A DNA stretch of 64,000 nucleotides from Miscanthus floridulus (taxonomy: Eukaryota; Streptophyta; Magnoliopsida; Poales; Poaceae), in the NCBI RefSeq assembly GCF_019320115.1, contig NC_089593.1:13792789-13856788 (forward strand), given 5' to 3'. Numbering within the stretch: the stretch's first letter is position 1; each line of letters starts with the position of its first letter. Under the pieces are notes generated by a model. It did no database searches. It was not told where the DNA came from and was given only the letters and a program-made list of their open reading frames with translations. This document shows positions 12,248-25,793 of this stretch, piece after piece. Position numbers and translations under genes: made by a program.

Positions 12248-13516
12248 AGGGGCTGTAGGAGAGAGGAGGGAGCGGCGGCACGGAAGCTTGGCGGCGGCGG
12301 CCATGGTGGTGGCTCTGGCGCGACGGCACGACCCGAGAGCGGCAAGAGCGCAGAGGAAGCGGGGAGTGAGGGGCAGCTCTAGCACTCGGTTATGGAGGAG
12401 TAGGGCATTCAGCAGCGCGTGGAATGAGGTAGGATGTGCGTCGGCCATGGCGGGATGCGCTCCGGTGCATGGCGTCCATGAAGACAAACTGTCGAGCACG
12501 TGGCGCGCGCCGAAGTTGACATGGTGGGGAGCCGATTTGGGCCGCTTCCAGGCTGAATCAGACAGTGGGCCAAAAATGAAGTTTGCTCAACTCTGATTAC
12601 TCTCCAACTTTTATTAAGGCCGCATGGTCATTAGATCTCTTTAGCAATGGGTAATTAAGCCACAAACTGCTAGTGTCAGCATATTGACAGCGACAAGCAA
12701 ACATTCAAATTGATGGTGAAAACGAGGTCAAACTGGTGCCATCTTTTTACATGCTCTTCTCCATGAACTTAGCTCCAACTTCCATTTTGGGGTCAAGTCA
12801 AGTTGCTTAATGAAATTTGGAGAACGCGAGACGTCAATGCCGATGTCGATGAATTTCTAGACTTAGAATATTTCTAAGTCCTGAAATCAGCAGCAGGTTC
12901 CAACTTTGAGCCACTGCTAGACTTGGTTTCGAGCCGATCCATGGTATACTACAAAAACAAAGTTTCTTCTATATAACATGAGCTTCAACTTTTATTTAAT
13001 GTCCAACTTTAAAACAGGTGCATAAGCTATAGTTCTACTTTGACCAAAGTAGGATCACGATAAAGCTTAAATTATCCTTCGTGATCCATTGAAGCATTTT
13101 CTTGGCATTTGCTCAACATGAACCTTTCATGACTTTTGTTGTAGAGTTAATCTAGAGTCATTTGGGCATGGTTGCAAGATTTGGTTGACGATCGAGGATT
13201 CCATTCACTTTATAAAATAATTCAAGCAAGGACATAACTCGTCATTTCATGTGACTTCTTGATTCCAAACTTCACGAAACTTTTCCATGGATCAATATAG
13301 ATGGGTATTGATGTGAGACACATGAAGATATTCCAATAACACCAGCCAAGCATATATCTTGAAAAGGGCCTATATGTAAAGCAAGGGTGCAATATCCACG
13401 TTTAGGTTGGGGCTCATTTCCATAGGTTTGACCTTGACATTTTCATCATCACTTAATATGTCATGTTTGAGCTCAAACCCATTGCTTAACTGGTGGCAAA
13501 CACCTGGGGTGTTACA

Positions 13517-13535
13517 GCCCTCCCCCCCTTAAAAG
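13517..13535 (-). other. polypurine tract of the LARD-like element
   Basis: The minus strand reads CTTTTAAGGGGGGGAGGGC immediately before the 3' LTR, the expected primer for plus-strand DNA synthesis. Confidence 0.8.
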
Positions 13536-16500
13536 AATCGTGTCCCGAGATTCAGGACTACCTAGCTTTAAGCATAAGAGAGGCTAATTTGGTCAAGACA
13601 CTTTCTGATACTTGTCCTTTGTAGTAAGTTTTGTCTAAAGAATTTCCTTCTTTGGCCTTCATGAAGTATTGTTACTTTGGGAGGAATCCAAGATAGCAAT
13701 GTCCTACGTACTTCATCCTCGATGTACGAAGAGCGATACAAACGTAGACTAAATACTTGCAGCATCTACTTCCCAAGTGGATATAGAACAGACCATATGG
13801 ACTTTGCACTAGACTGCAACCTATTGACAGATATTCCTTGCAATGGAGCTATATTTGTTCCCAAGGTTTGAAAAGCAGTTCTCTACAAAAGTGGCTTGAG
13901 CACAACTTTTCATAAGGGATGAGATCCTATACGACAAACATCCACTGAGGTTATGGAAAACCGACTAACCAACAGACAATGTCTATTCTGGTTGTAACTG
14001 TCTAGTCATTTGACACCAACTGATGGAAAGCTACATAATGTTCCATGGGTGTAGTTCTCTTTCTCTGATAACAATGTTGTATGGTCTGAGTCTACTGAGT
14101 GAGTGGTAAACGTAGTAGCTGACTCTATCGGCTCAACGTTCTCGATGATCATTCCTTAGGGAGCCTTTGGATCCAGGTTGCAACAGTGATCTGGGTGGAA
14201 TTTGATGCAACCTCTTGGGTAAAAACACATATAAGGTACCAAAGCATGTCAACATTGGAGAACCATTGACGCAGAAGGATGTTAGCGAGGCTTGGAGGAC
14301 AACACAAGTTGCATGTCATCACAACACTAGGGACTAGTTCACTACCAAGCAGGTTGAGTACAATTTTGCCTTCATGGTGCAGTTGCACAGCAAGTTGGGT
14401 TGACTTGCATCGTAGCAAAACCAACTTTCTTACTACATTTGTCGTCGAGGCTTCCATTCTAAGGCCAATCAATATCTCAAAAACCATAATCCAAAAATCT
14501 ACGGTTTGACACCTTTCTAATTGCTTTCGAATTGCAAGGGCATAATTTTGACTTCTAGAACACCTTGACTGCTCACATATTGCTGATCTAAGAGGGCAAA
14601 GGCAAGGCACATAGGGGTGCAATTAGTCTTCTCAAGGGTATGGAGGGTTGTCTAACAGCAATACACCTACAAGTTGTAATTCCTTGGCATGAATTACAAA
14701 CACAACCTTCTAAGGCAAAGGATGATCGTAGTCACAGCGAAATTGCAGATTCTGTACCCTTTGGTTTTCTATTCATATTTCACAAACTAATGCTCCAATA
14801 TGCACAAATTTTGGTGGGCATGTAGATCCATGGGTCTTCTAACTACTCACCAAAATTCAACTTAACCGGACACCGTTTGACCATCCAAACAATTCATCTA
14901 CCAAAACTGCTCTGTTCTGAAATGACAGCAAACCGAGCCGACAAGATATCTCTCAAATCCTATATTTTACTCAACCAATACTCAAACCAACTTAGGACAT
15001 TGAAGGGTCCTAAGCAAAGAATGAGGTCACCAAGTTTGGGGTCAATCCAACTTCGTTTGAGTCACTAACCGCCAGCTTGAAGATAACCGGTTTAGTGCCA
15101 AAAAATCTGGACAGATTTCGTGTCCTCCCTTTTCTTCGCTCCACACGTTGAGGTGTGTGTTTGGCACTCTCTAACCTTTCTCATAGCAGCAGCAGTCTTT
15201 CTCTAGCTGAGGATGGAGGCTAGAGTTTTCCTCACATGCTTCTCTGGTAACACTTCAACCATCGTTCTAGACACCAACTTGACTATGCACAAGCATTGGA
15301 CTTGTGGGCTGTTTTCGCAGGGCACAAAACATTATTCCACATGTAGGGCATTTCTACATTGACAAGGAACCATTCCTATATATCCTTCGGCACTTCATCC
15401 AATAGAGTCCGGACACATGTGTTAGTGGCACCTTGGGGCATAAAGATGCTGACTAAAACTAGGGGCGTGCTTTCGCTAGCTCCTACCTAGCCGATACAAT
15501 GTCTTGTACTATATACATGATTGTCCAAGATGGAATTGACTTGATATCACATTTGGAGAAGAAGTAGCACTTGCATTGCAGGGCCAGGTTTGATGTTTCC
15601 TTGATCAACATTGTTCTATAAGATCTGGCCTTCATAGTTACCAAATAGTCGTTACCTAACTGAAGACTAACTTTCCTACTGGTAACAAATCAGTTGTTTC
15701 GCAACACTAAAAGTTCTAAATCTGCACTCTTGCCAACAATGGTTGTGATTGACGCATAACAGATGGTCACCATCGAAGTCAGCAGGCAAGGGGTCACACT
15801 AGAGATGGTTGATCTCGACTGTGCAGTCCGCATGCACATAATATCTCGGTCTATTTATCATCTGACTAATAACTTGTTTAACCTTAAGTGTGGTGCACCT
15901 TTCTGATCCAACGAAAATGACATAAGTTGCTCACTAGATGACCGACGTCATTATAGGGATAGTCACGTCGAGTAGAGTCACTTGTCTACCCTCTTGCAGT
16001 CTGTTTATGTTCCTGTTAGTGACCTATTATTCAAAGGTTATCTTCCAGATGACATCAGGAGGAAGCTCTACTACATATGGCCCTAATAGATTGATCTTCT
16101 GATAAGAGATGGGGAGATAACCAAGAAAGGATCACAAGAAAATATCACATTGGTTGTCGTTTCATAATGGATCATGACTAGCAACCCTGATACCAGCGCA
16201 TGCCGAGCAGCACAACCTTGTGTGTGCACCCACAGGAGGCTCTCAGTTTCGTCGTGGCACCATAAAATGTTAATCATAATACCATTACTGAACTGACAAC
16301 CAAAGTGAAATTTCCAGTGGCACCAATTAGATTGTAAGAACAAGCATTGTGCAAAAGAGGGATAGCAAACAAGGATAGTCACAAGGTTTGGAGTCAACAA
16401 GGAGGCGATCCGAGGATCAAAACACAGTACAAGAGGACATAGCTTAATTGTCAAAGACAACTGAGCAGGGGACTTCTTGCCGAGTTTCCATATACGTCTT

Positions 16501-18224
16501 GTGTCCACCAAGTGATTACCAGATAATGATTAACCTGAGATTTGGTCTTGTCGAGCAGCAACATGAGATCAAGACTGATAAACATCCAGAGACTTGAAAG
16601 AGTTGGAGATAAAACAAACAAGATTTGAGGGATAGAGCCAAGGCACTAACTAAGGATTTAGTTGATAAAGCAACGACATGATCTGCGAGGAAAAGGTTCT
16701 AAAGCAGGGTAGATAGCGATTAGCGTTGCACTAGATCATCCGGAGAAGAAGGAGCAATGAGATCTAACAAGGATTTTTGAGCAAGGTCCTCCCACACAGG
16801 AGTGGGACAACCACAAAACATGCGAGCAAAGAAGGGGGCTAAGCTTGGGCCTAAGGTCAAGCAAAGGCATGGATAAAAGTCTTTGTAGCGCAACGTTCAA
16901 TGGCTAGCAACCTCGTGTACAGGCTTAGGCTCCTAAGAGAGAACTTAATTGGAGACGACAACCATGAGATTATCAAAACTTGGATGCTGCTCTAGGATAG
17001 CGCTTTTCAACACCCGTATGCTTACCGAGGACAAAAGAGTGATAGCTATGGCAGTACCTAGATAATGAGCATCCACATCTACATCATGGTCTTAAGCAAG
17101 CATTTTGAAACACTCAATCTAATTAGCTTAAGCGACTACAACTAAGCACAAAGCTCACACCTAACAAGTAGTCACCTACAACAACACTGCTACACATATC
17201 ACGCAAAACATGGTGGTAAAGTATTGTTATCTTTTATTTCCTTTTTACTGAGTAGGTGGATCTCTCTACAAAACAAGTTTTACTTACATTTAGCAATTTG
17301 GTTTTCAAAGGGGTGAACTTTTTGTTAACTATTAACTTGTCATCTATTTCCTATGGAAGCCAACATACGAGGCAAAGCTAATCACACACTAACTTCAAGC
17401 ATAGCTATTCAAGCAGCATGGGACAAGGCATTTGGCTAGCTTCACACAGGGAAAATAGTGACATCACATTGATCACAAGTTACTTAGCATTAGAACAAGG
17501 TGAGGGAAGCATATTTATGCACAAGCACAATCATGATGCATGCTCGTCCTATTTGTCCTCACGAAATTGCCAGCCTAAGGCAGCAATCACATTCTATGTC
17601 GATGGCATAACACATACTCTCTCGATATATAGCTAGTCGTCAGCTACATTCAATCTACGCATTCATGGTTAGCGTACATGCAGGCAAATTCATTGTAGCC
17701 CATCCACACAAGAGATAAATAAGAACACAATGAAAATAGTAAACTAAGATACCCTCCATATACACATCCCCAGATATATATACTTCAGTATCCATAGCTA
17801 CCCAGCAGATATACCCACAATTAAGTACCTTCATATATACATGTGTGTACCATGTAAATATTCCAGTAACCACAACTAACTCTCCCCTAGACCGCTAGTT
17901 GGATGGTCATGCTCTCGCAACTCACACTTACCTAGGTGTAGAGGCAATTGATCCATACATTATCATTCAAGTGGATGGCATCCATACAATAGCACGCCGT
18001 ATGGATGACGAAAGAAAAATTGCAATAAAGTACATCCCTCAAAGTTAGTACTTAGATAGCCACCTAATAGTCCTTAACTGGGCATAAAGGAAGATGTCGC
18101 TAGCATAGTTTTATAAATAAGTTTTGAAAATTTGCCTATAGCTAAAGTTTTAGTTAAAATAGACTTTTTAAAACCAAAACTTGGCTTTTAAAACTATGTA
18201 CCTGACAGTATTATGCTTAACCTC
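13536..18224 (-). mobile_element. internal domain of the LARD-like element, no recognisable coding
   Basis: This 4.7-kb interior lies between primer-binding site and polypurine tract. Short open frames occur on both strands, the longest about 157 codons, but none shows a zinc knuckle, DTG-type protease motif, YxDD polymerase box, RNase H or integrase signature. I see no evidence for a host gene here. Possible packaging or dimerisation signals cannot be located by eye. Confidence 0.6.
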
Positions 18225-18236
18225 GCTCTGATACTA
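18225..18236 (-). other. primer-binding site, initiator tRNA-Met type
   Basis: The minus strand reads TAGTATCAGAGC, two bases after the LTR end at 18239. It differs at one base from TGGTATCAGAGC, the standard plant site complementary to the 3' end of initiator tRNA-Met. Confidence 0.85.
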
Positions 18237-20108
18237 GCTGTGACAGAACCGCCCAATTTATACAAGATCAAGTATGGTTGTCCCTGCTAACACGTTGACA
18301 CACTCATACTTTCACTCATATAAACCCGGTAGTCCGCCGAGTGTCCCGAAAGACCTCGGTAAATCAACATCACAACCAAGATCGTGTGATTAAGCAAATA
18401 CACATCACATACACCGGGTTGCAGCGGAAATAATATTACAAAGGGGTTAACAAATAATAGTACAAGTTTGGGTTTCAAAACCGCTTAGTGAAAACAACAT
18501 AGCTTTCAAATGATTACATTAATATAAGTTCCAAATATATTGCTAGCATAGTGACATCATCCGACAAAAGCATATAGATGAGAAGTAAGTATAGAATCAC
18601 TGAGCCCACCGGCAGTTAGCCACCATCATCAACAGGTCGAGAACATCACCTGCAACAAGATGGGATAAACCCTGAGTACTCGAATGTACTCAGCCAGACT
18701 TACCCATCGTAAACCAGAAATAAAGTGACACCAAGGATTATGCAAGGCTTTCTTTAGTGGGCTAGCTGACTCATTTGCAAAAGCATAAGCTATCATGAAG
18801 AAACAATTTTAAGTACTTTGCATCATCTTTATTATAACCTATCCATCTAGGTAAGCACCTGTACTATAGCAATCACTTGATTAACCAATAACATCTAGTT
18901 ACTAATTTAGATTTAGCATATCCCATACCATCCAGATAACCATCATTGTTCCATCATAATTACTACGATGCCGTAGCTCAAGTCAAGTTCTCACTATCCA
19001 GGAGCGATGGTGATTCGAATCGATTCCTAACCAGCTGGTGATTTATTCCTTACACAAACCTCACTCACCCGCTAAAGTGAGGTATCGGTCACCGAGTCAA
19101 TTATCCAGGAAAATCTCGAGTTTGCCAGGAACCACATGTACCCGGGGGCCGACCGACTACCCTTTGGTCTTATCATCGTTCCCCCGTATCCTACCACACC
19201 TGCTCTAGTACAGTGCACTGTGGGCAATCTACTCGGCCCAAATAATCTCCCAGCTTCGTGGTCAAAAGGTACTTTATTCGGCCAGCTAAATGTAAGGCAT
19301 GCATTCAACATGACAAGAGGGACGAGCAACGGTCGGTCCTTAATCGACACAGATGGAAACTAACAGCACCCCAGAACCCTGTCTGGTTGCCTCTAACTTT
19401 TCCGTCTGGTCTCCAATTATCCATCACACCTGGTTAATTCTAGGATATCATTCTTTCCATAGCTAAATTCTTCGAGTAACCACCTATAAATGTAGGTGAC
19501 CGGATATCACCGATCGCTACCGGTCTAAGCAAGGCTAAGCAGTTATTCGATCCTGACCTAACAGGGTAATAAGGTAATAAGGTAGGCAAGGATAGTAATA
19601 AATGCATCAACGGTTTCAATCAACTCCTACAACTTAGTGCAACAATATATAACTCATATATAGAAAGAATTGCTTTTATAAAGTAGGAGACTTAGAATGC
19701 TCCGGGGCTTGCCTGGGATCCGACACAAGTCAGTTCAGTTAGCTTGCACCGTCTTGGTGACATCTCCGGTCATAGCACTTGCTTAGTCCTTCCATCTTCG
19801 GGATAGATCTACCAAACCAAATCTTCGAGTTCAGCACCACATCACATCCTTCACGTGGTTCATCTAGCGTACCTAAATGAGATGCAAGATGCATGTGTAT
19901 GAATGTGATGAATTGTAACACAAGATGCATCACATAAACATTCAAGACAAACACAAGATTATGCAAGACATAGACACCAATAGCTATTTAACTAACCTCA
20001 CACAACTAACTATAGAGAGCAAGCTACTCACATCAACACATATCAAGCAAACAAGTTATTCACAGCAATCACAGAGTCAAGGCTGCAACAGCAGCAGCTA
20101 ATTTTACT

Positions 20109-21360
20109 CATAACAGGAGTTGTACTAATCCAAAAGACATACAACAAGACAATCTGGAAAACTTATGGAATTTTCTACAATTCATCTTTAATCATCTTAT
20201 CATGATTCTCAAGTTAACTAAGTCAAATATACTCATTTACAGAAACTGGTCCACAATTGACAGAGAGCAGCCATTTCTAACACCCAACTTTAAACAGGCA
20301 TAACTCACAAACTACTAGGCTAAATGACACCAAATTTTAACAGTAGATAGACACATGACCTAGATACAACTTCCTTATTATCATCTAGGTGTGATTCAAA
20401 TCCTAACTAAATCAAACACTAGCATCTTTCAGATCTGCTCCGATTACAATCAAAACTTGACAGAAGACTTAAAAGTCATGTAACTACTAAACTATCTGGC
20501 CTATGGTCTTACAATTTGAACGCAAGCAAGATTATGAAATTTGCTACAACTTTTGTATTCACTACAACCATAGCAAACATCATTTACACCACGAAAATGA
20601 TTGCACAAGACAAAACTGCAAATCCAGTCCAACAGCAGTGGTATAGAAAACTGATAGGAACTTCAGAGAAGCATAACTGGAGTTCTAGACGTCCAACAAA
20701 TATGAACCATAACTTTTTGAAAATATTAGGAAGTTACCTACAACTTTCTTATTCTCATATTAAGATGATTCTATAGTTAGAAGGGTCAATTAATCCAATA
20801 ATTGCACCTCTGTCCAAAACATAGATAGAAACTGACATGCCACTTTAAACAGCTATAAATGGAGTTATACATGTCCAATAAATGTGGTTCTAGACTTTTT
20901 AGAAATCTTAGCAAATTCTAAACAACTTTGTTGTAAACACCTAAAGCTAATTCTACTACTAAGAAGGCCCACAATAAGAACAAGGAAACCCTCTCTGGTT
21001 TTGGGTAGAAACAGACACAAAGATTTAAGCAAGTATAACTCAAGATCTACTTAGCCAAAAATCATGATATTTAACTTTGTGGAAAGATTAAGAAAATTAC
21101 CACAACTTATATATTTTCACCAAGTCATGATTCATAACTTAACTAAGCCAATTAATTCAAACATGCAGAACTGTTCAGGGTAGAAGCAAAGCAATACTGG
21201 GCATTTGTTATTTTTATAACTCTTAAACTATAAATCCTAAACTCCTGAAATTTTTACCAGACAACAACAATCACCTTAGTAGCATTCCAAAAAAAATTCA
21301 CATTTATTTGAGCATAAAAACTACAGTTATGAAAAAGACAAGACATGGCAAGTATCAAGA
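20109..21360. repeat. diverged ~182-bp tandem array in the LARD 5' LTR
   Basis: It is collinear with 10388-11640 at a constant offset of 9721 bases near its left end, with small differences. It shows the same CATAACT...ATGATTC unit landmarks. Confidence 0.7.
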
Positions 21361-21698
21361 ACCTAGCTGCATAGATCTATTTTTACAGCAAAATATTTAA
21401 ACTAAAACATGCCACATTATAGATCTACTGCATAGAAAATTTCACAAGGATTCCAAAAAGTTCTCATTTTCTATTTTACGATTTTTGTATGAATTACTAT
21501 GAATTTTCAAAATGGAGCATTCAAATCTGCAAATATCAGGGAAAGGAAATTTAAATCTTGCATCGAGGACCCTGCGGAAAATATAAATCAAATGTTAGCA
21601 AAGAGGTCCTTATGAGTACTATTCACATCAGTCACTAGTTCTTCACATAACCCCCTGCCTTTTCCCTTATTGCCGTGCGAGGTCCTTCTTCTTCCTCC

Positions 21699-21997
21699 AT
21701 CAGACAACAACGGAGCAGCAGCCAGCCGAGGAGACGGAGGGCTCGGCCAGCGGGGCAGCGGCCGGCAGAGGCAAGGAGGGGACACGCTGGGGCTTGGCCA
21801 TGGCCAGCCGTGGCCATGCTTGGCCTCGGCCAGCCAAGTAGCAGGCAGCAGCAGCGCATCATCTGAGCAGTGCTAGGATGGCACTTCCGACAGCGGCGAG
21901 GGCGCATGGCGGCAGCGAGCGCGCGGTGGGGCTTGGCTACGACTAGGGCTTGGAGAGGCGGTCATGGAGCCGTAGGAATGCTCGGTGGTGGCGCTAG
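21699..21997. other. GC-rich block in the 5' LTR unrelated to the partner LTR
   Basis: This is the counterpart of 11988-12247. It contains an internal imperfect repetition of CTTGGCCATGGCCAGCC-like sequence (about 21790-21840), absent from the other LTR. It is bounded on both sides by well-aligned LTR sequence (…GAGGTCC…; GAGGGGCTGTAGGAGAG). Confidence 0.75.
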
Positions 21998-23262
21998 AGG
22001 GGCTGTAGGAGAGGGAGCAGCGGTGGCAAGGAAGTTCGGCGACGGCGGCCATGGTGGCTTCGCTCTGGTGCGGCCAGAGCGCGAGCGAGAGAGCGAGAAG
22101 GGACGGGTGAGGGATGGGGCAGCTCTGGCGCTCGGTTATGGAGGAGTAGGGCGTTCAGTAGCGCGTGGCATGAGGTAGGACACGCATCGGCCATGGCGGG
22201 ACATGCTCTGGTGCATGGCATCCATGAAGACAAACTGTCGAGCACGTGGCGCGCGCTGGAGTTGACATGGCGGGGAGCCGATTTAGGCCGCTTCCGGGCC
22301 AAATCAGACAGTGGGACAAAAATGAAGTTTTCTCAACTCTAATTACTCTCCAACTTTTATTAAGGCTACATGGTCATTAGAGCTCTTCAATAGCGGGTAA
22401 TTCAGCCACAAACTGCTAGTGTCAGCGTATTGACAGCGACAAGCAAACATTCAAATTGATGGTGAAAACGAGGTCAAACTGGTGCCATCTTTTTACATGC
22501 TCTTCTCCATGAACTTAGCTCCAACTTCCATTTTGGGGTCAAGTCAAGTTGCTTAACGAAATTTGGAGAACGCGAGACATCAATGCCGATGTCGATGAAT
22601 TTCTAGACTTAGAATATTTCTAAGTCCTGAAATCAGCAGCAGGTTCCAACTTTGAGCCACAGCTAGACTTGGTTCTGAGCCAATCCATGGTATACTCCAA
22701 AAACAAAGTTTCTTCTATATAACATGAGCTTTAACTTTTATTTAATGTCCAACTTTAAAATAGGTGCATAAGCTATAGTTCTACTTTGACCAAAGTAGGA
22801 TCACGATAAAGCTTAAATTATCCTTCATGATCCATTGAAGCTTTTTCTTGGCATTTACTCAACATGAACCTTTCATGACTTTTGTTGTAGAGTTCATCTA
22901 GAGTCATTTGGGCATGGTTGCAAGATTTGGTTGATGATCGAGAATTCCATTCACTTTATAAAATAATTCAAGCAAGGACATAACTCGTCATTTCATGTGA
23001 CTTCTTGATTCCAAACTTCACGAAACTTTTCCATGGATCAATATAGATGGGTATTGATGTGAGACACATGAAGATATTCCAATAACACCAGCCAAGCATA
23101 TATCTTGAAAAGGGCCTATATGTAAAGCAAGGGTGCAATATCCACGTTTAGGTTGGGGCTCATTTCCATAGGTTTGACCTTGACATTTTCATCATCACTT
23201 AATATGTCATGTTTGAGCTCAAACCCATTGCTTAACTAGTGGCAAACACCTAGGGTGTTACA

Positions 23263-24500
23263 ATTCGAGCGTTAATGTGTTTGTTCAGGTATTTGCCTTA
23301 GGCGTAGTTGGTGTGTCATCTTTAAGATGTTGTACGTAGAGTCAGAATCGCTTAGCGGAAAAGCATGGAGAAAACAATATGGAGAAACATCAGTGTAAAC
23401 AACTTTATTGAATACTCGAGTTTGGGACATCTCTTTCATCCATGTCGCATAGTCTATAGGACCCTAGTCGGGTGACCGCCTTGATGATGAAGGGACCCTC
23501 CCAAGGTGAGGAGAGCTTGTGCATCCCATCTGTCTTCTATTTCATGTGAAGTACTAAGTCTCCGACCACAAAGAATTGATTGTTGACATTATGGTTGTAG
23601 TATCTTCGTAAGCCATCGAGGTATTTTGCCGTCCAAACACAGGTGACCAGATGTTCCTCTTCTAAGATATCCACTTCAACAAGACAAGCTTGGTTGGAGT
23701 TCTCCTCATTGTAATTCTCCACCCTAGGTGCTCAGAAGGTGACATCAGCAAGCAATACGGCCTCAGAGCCAAAAACCATGAAGTACGGGGAGACACCGGT
23801 GTTATGACTGGGCTGGGTCCTTAGTCTCCAAACCACAGCTAGTAGTTCCTTGAGCCATTTGCCTAGGTGTTTCTATTCCTTCTCATAGAGCTGCTTCTTC
23901 AACGCGTCTAGGATCATACCATTAGCGCGCTCGACTTGGGTGTGCCATAGAGACATACTTGACTGAGATGCATCTTTCATTGTAGAAATCCTAGAAGTTG
24001 CTACCAGTGAACGTGGACCCCAGGTCAATGATAATGATGTTCAGCAGGCCAAACCGGTGAATGATGTCGTCAAGCAGCTCGGCTGCTTTCTTCGTTGTAG
24101 CTTGGACCAGGGGTTTGTATTCGATCCAGTTAGAGAATTTGTCAATGTAGATGTAGACCCAACAGAAACCTCCCAGCATGGGCTTGAACAGCCCAATCAT
24201 ATCCAGTACCCAGCATGCAAAGGACCATGATGTAGGAATCGTTTGCTAGGCCTAAGCCGGGACGTGGATTTGTTTAGCGAAAAACTGGCAGTTCTCACAT
24301 CAGCGAGCGAGTGCTTCAGCATCTGCTACTGCTGAGGGCAAATAGAAACCAGCTCGAAAAGCCTTTCTGACTAGTGTTCTAGAGGTTGCATGGTTGCCGC
24401 AAGTGCTGGTGTGGATCTCCTTGAGTATCTTCTCGCATTCTTCCATGGAGATGCACTTCTGGAGTAGATCCCCTTTGGCATTTTTGCGGTACAACTTCCC
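23263..24500 (-). pseudogene. Tat pol: integrase region
   Basis: Integrase would join retrotransposon cDNA to the host chromosome. On the minus strand, 24494-24290 gives the zinc-binding HHCC region (HTSTCGNHATSRTLVRKAF, then CENCQFF after a stop). The core follows with DMIGLFKPMLGGFCWVYIYI and DKFSNWIEYKPL (24200-24100), then RFGLLNIIIIDLGSTFTGSNF (about 24050), where a core Asp is expected in the IIIDLGS part. Stops and frameshifts separate the parts, and recognisable C-terminal sequence continues to about 23440. The segment 23263-23440 is non-coding and joins 8517 once the LARD is removed. Confidence 0.8.
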
Positions 24501-25793
24501 TTCAACTAGGACGTAATGCTTACTATGGCGAGTAAGGCATTCTCTCTATGTTGTCAACTAGGACATCTATAGTGGTGAGGTATTTGATAAAACATTCCCT
24601 CTAATCACTGCTCGGCCTAGGAACTATTGCGACTATCTGCTCGACAGGTGGTTTTTCTTCAACACCTTCTTGTTCCTGCTTGATGGAAAGGGCCACAAGG
24701 TCCTGGACAAACACTCTAGCTAGAACTTCAGCCTGGGTTGATCCTATCTTTGATAGCTCACTAGTTGCTTCATTATTGGCCTAGACCATGTGGTGGTATT
24801 CAATGCCATAGAATTTGTCTTCTAACTTTCTTATCACAGCACAATAAACATTCATCTTCTTGTTGGTGCAATTCCAATCCTTATTGAGTTGATTGATCAC
24901 GAGTGCGGAGTCGCTATACACCTAGAGGCGTTTAACGCTGAGCTCAACAGCTATATGGAGACCATAAAGTGTTGCCTTGTATTTAGCGGTATTATTGGAT
25001 GCTTGGAAGTGTTGGCGGAGGACATAGCGAAGCTTATCCCTGGATGGTGAGATGAAATATACGCTTGCCCTAGCACTATCGAGGTTGAGAGACCTGTCGA
25101 AGTACATGGTCTAGTGCTTGGGGTGGTTGACCGAGATAGGAGTCTGCATATCCGTCCACTCGGTGATGAAGTCAGCGAGCGCTTGCGACTTGATCATGTG
25201 GCAAGGCCTCAAGTCGATGGTATAGGTGTCGAGCTCAACCGCCCATTTAATGATGCGGCCGCTGGCTTCCTTGTTACGAAGGATGTCGACAAGTGGGTAC
25301 TCAGTGACTACTGCTATGTGGTAGGCATCAAAGTAGTGGCGAAGCTTCTGGGATGTGACCAGGATGGCGTACAACAACTTTTGGACCTATGGTTAGCGAG
25401 TCTTAGACTCATTTAGGACCTTGCTGATAAAGTAGACTGGGCACTAAACTTTGTATGCATGTCCGGCCTCTTCTTGTTCAATAACGATGGCGGTGCTGAC
25501 TACTTGGTTGGTCGCTGCGATGTAGATTAGCATGGTTTCATACTTTTGGGGGTGGTCATGATCGGAGGTGTGGTAAGGAACTGCTTGAGCTCGGCGAATG
25601 CCTTGTCAGCATCCTCCAACCAGACAAATTTCTCTTGAGCCTTGAGTAGCTTGAAGAAGGGGAGTCCCTTTTCACCTAGATGAGATATGAAATGACTTAA
25701 AACCGCCATGCACCCTCTTAGCTTCTAGATGTCCTTGACACAGGTCAGTGGCTTCATGTTGGTCATCGCTGCTATCTTCTCTAAGTTGGCTTT
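24500..25793 (-). pseudogene. Tat pol: RT end and dual RNase H region
   Basis: On the minus strand the RT connection resumes at the Athila-like junction (NLEKIAAMTNMKPL, 25788) and runs through LRGCMAVLSHFISHLGEKG. The gypsy RNase H follows (about 25500-25130, including RHYFDAYHIAVVTEYPL). Next comes a second, plant-type RNase H beginning MYFDRSLNLDSARASVYFI (25107) with ASNNTAKYKATLYGLHIAVE and VYSDSALVINQLNKDW. Two RNases H in series mark the Tat lineage. In the second domain the usual Gly after YFD is Arg and the catalytic Glu of the A-E-Y motif is Lys, both explained by G-to-A changes. Several stops are present, for example after KRL near 24922. Confidence 0.8.
25789..25793. repeat. target-site duplication GCTTT (left) of the Athila-like element
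   Basis: GCTTT precedes the LTR at 25794 and is repeated at 39615-39619 right after the other LTR. The match is exact, and the Tat RT reading frame is cut at this point. Confidence 0.85.

Larger units (their letters stand above)
8518..13516 (-). mobile_element. 3' LTR of the LARD-like element (4999 bp)
   Basis: It is nearly identical to 18239-23262: about 8 differences in the first 480 bases, mostly transitions. Minus-strand termini are TGTAACACC...TCTGTCACA. It contains a diverged tandem array (10388-11640) and a GC-rich segment (11940-12560), part of which is unrelated to the partner LTR. Near 8951 it carries CGAGTACTCAGGGTTTATCC on the minus strand, a motif also present in the solo LTR at 38440. 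Confidence 0.85.
8518..23262 (-). mobile_element. LARD-like LTR retrotransposon with 5-kb LTRs and no coding interior
   Basis: Two direct long LTRs (8518-13516 and 18239-23262) start TGTAACACC on the minus strand and end GGTTCTGTCACA. They enclose a 4.7-kb interior. A primer-binding site matching initiator tRNA-Met lies two bases inside the right LTR, and a G-rich polypurine tract abuts the left LTR, which fixes the orientation as minus. The flanks are ATCCG (8513-8517) and ATTCG (23263-23267), a 5-bp target duplication with one mismatch. The interior shows no gag or pol motif in any frame. Long LTRs around a non-coding interior define LARDs (large retrotransposon derivatives), which move using proteins from other elements. 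The insertion split the Tat element just downstream of its integrase. Confidence 0.85.
18239..23262 (-). mobile_element. 5' LTR of the LARD-like element (5024 bp)
   Basis: This is the partner of 8518-13516 with the same termini and internal landmarks. The diverged tandem array lies at 20109-21360 and the GC-rich segment at 21670-22290. The sub-block 21699-21997 does not align with the partner. It ends at 23262 (AGGGTGTTACA), followed by ATTCG, the target duplication. Confidence 0.85.

Noticed and set aside
11940..12600. Cluster of ORFs on both strands resembling a captured gene
   Set aside because: High GC content and lack of stop codons explain the frames. The segment lies within an LTR, and the neighbouring LTR has a different sequence at the same place.
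13568..16511. Possible gag or pol remnants inside the LARD interior
   Set aside because: I looked for zinc knuckle, protease, polymerase, RNase H and integrase motifs on both strands and found none; short ORFs look random.
18215..18240. GCTCTGATACTAGCT considered as part of a tRNA gene
   Set aside because: It is only a 12-base primer-binding site placed two bases inside an LTR; no cloverleaf follows.
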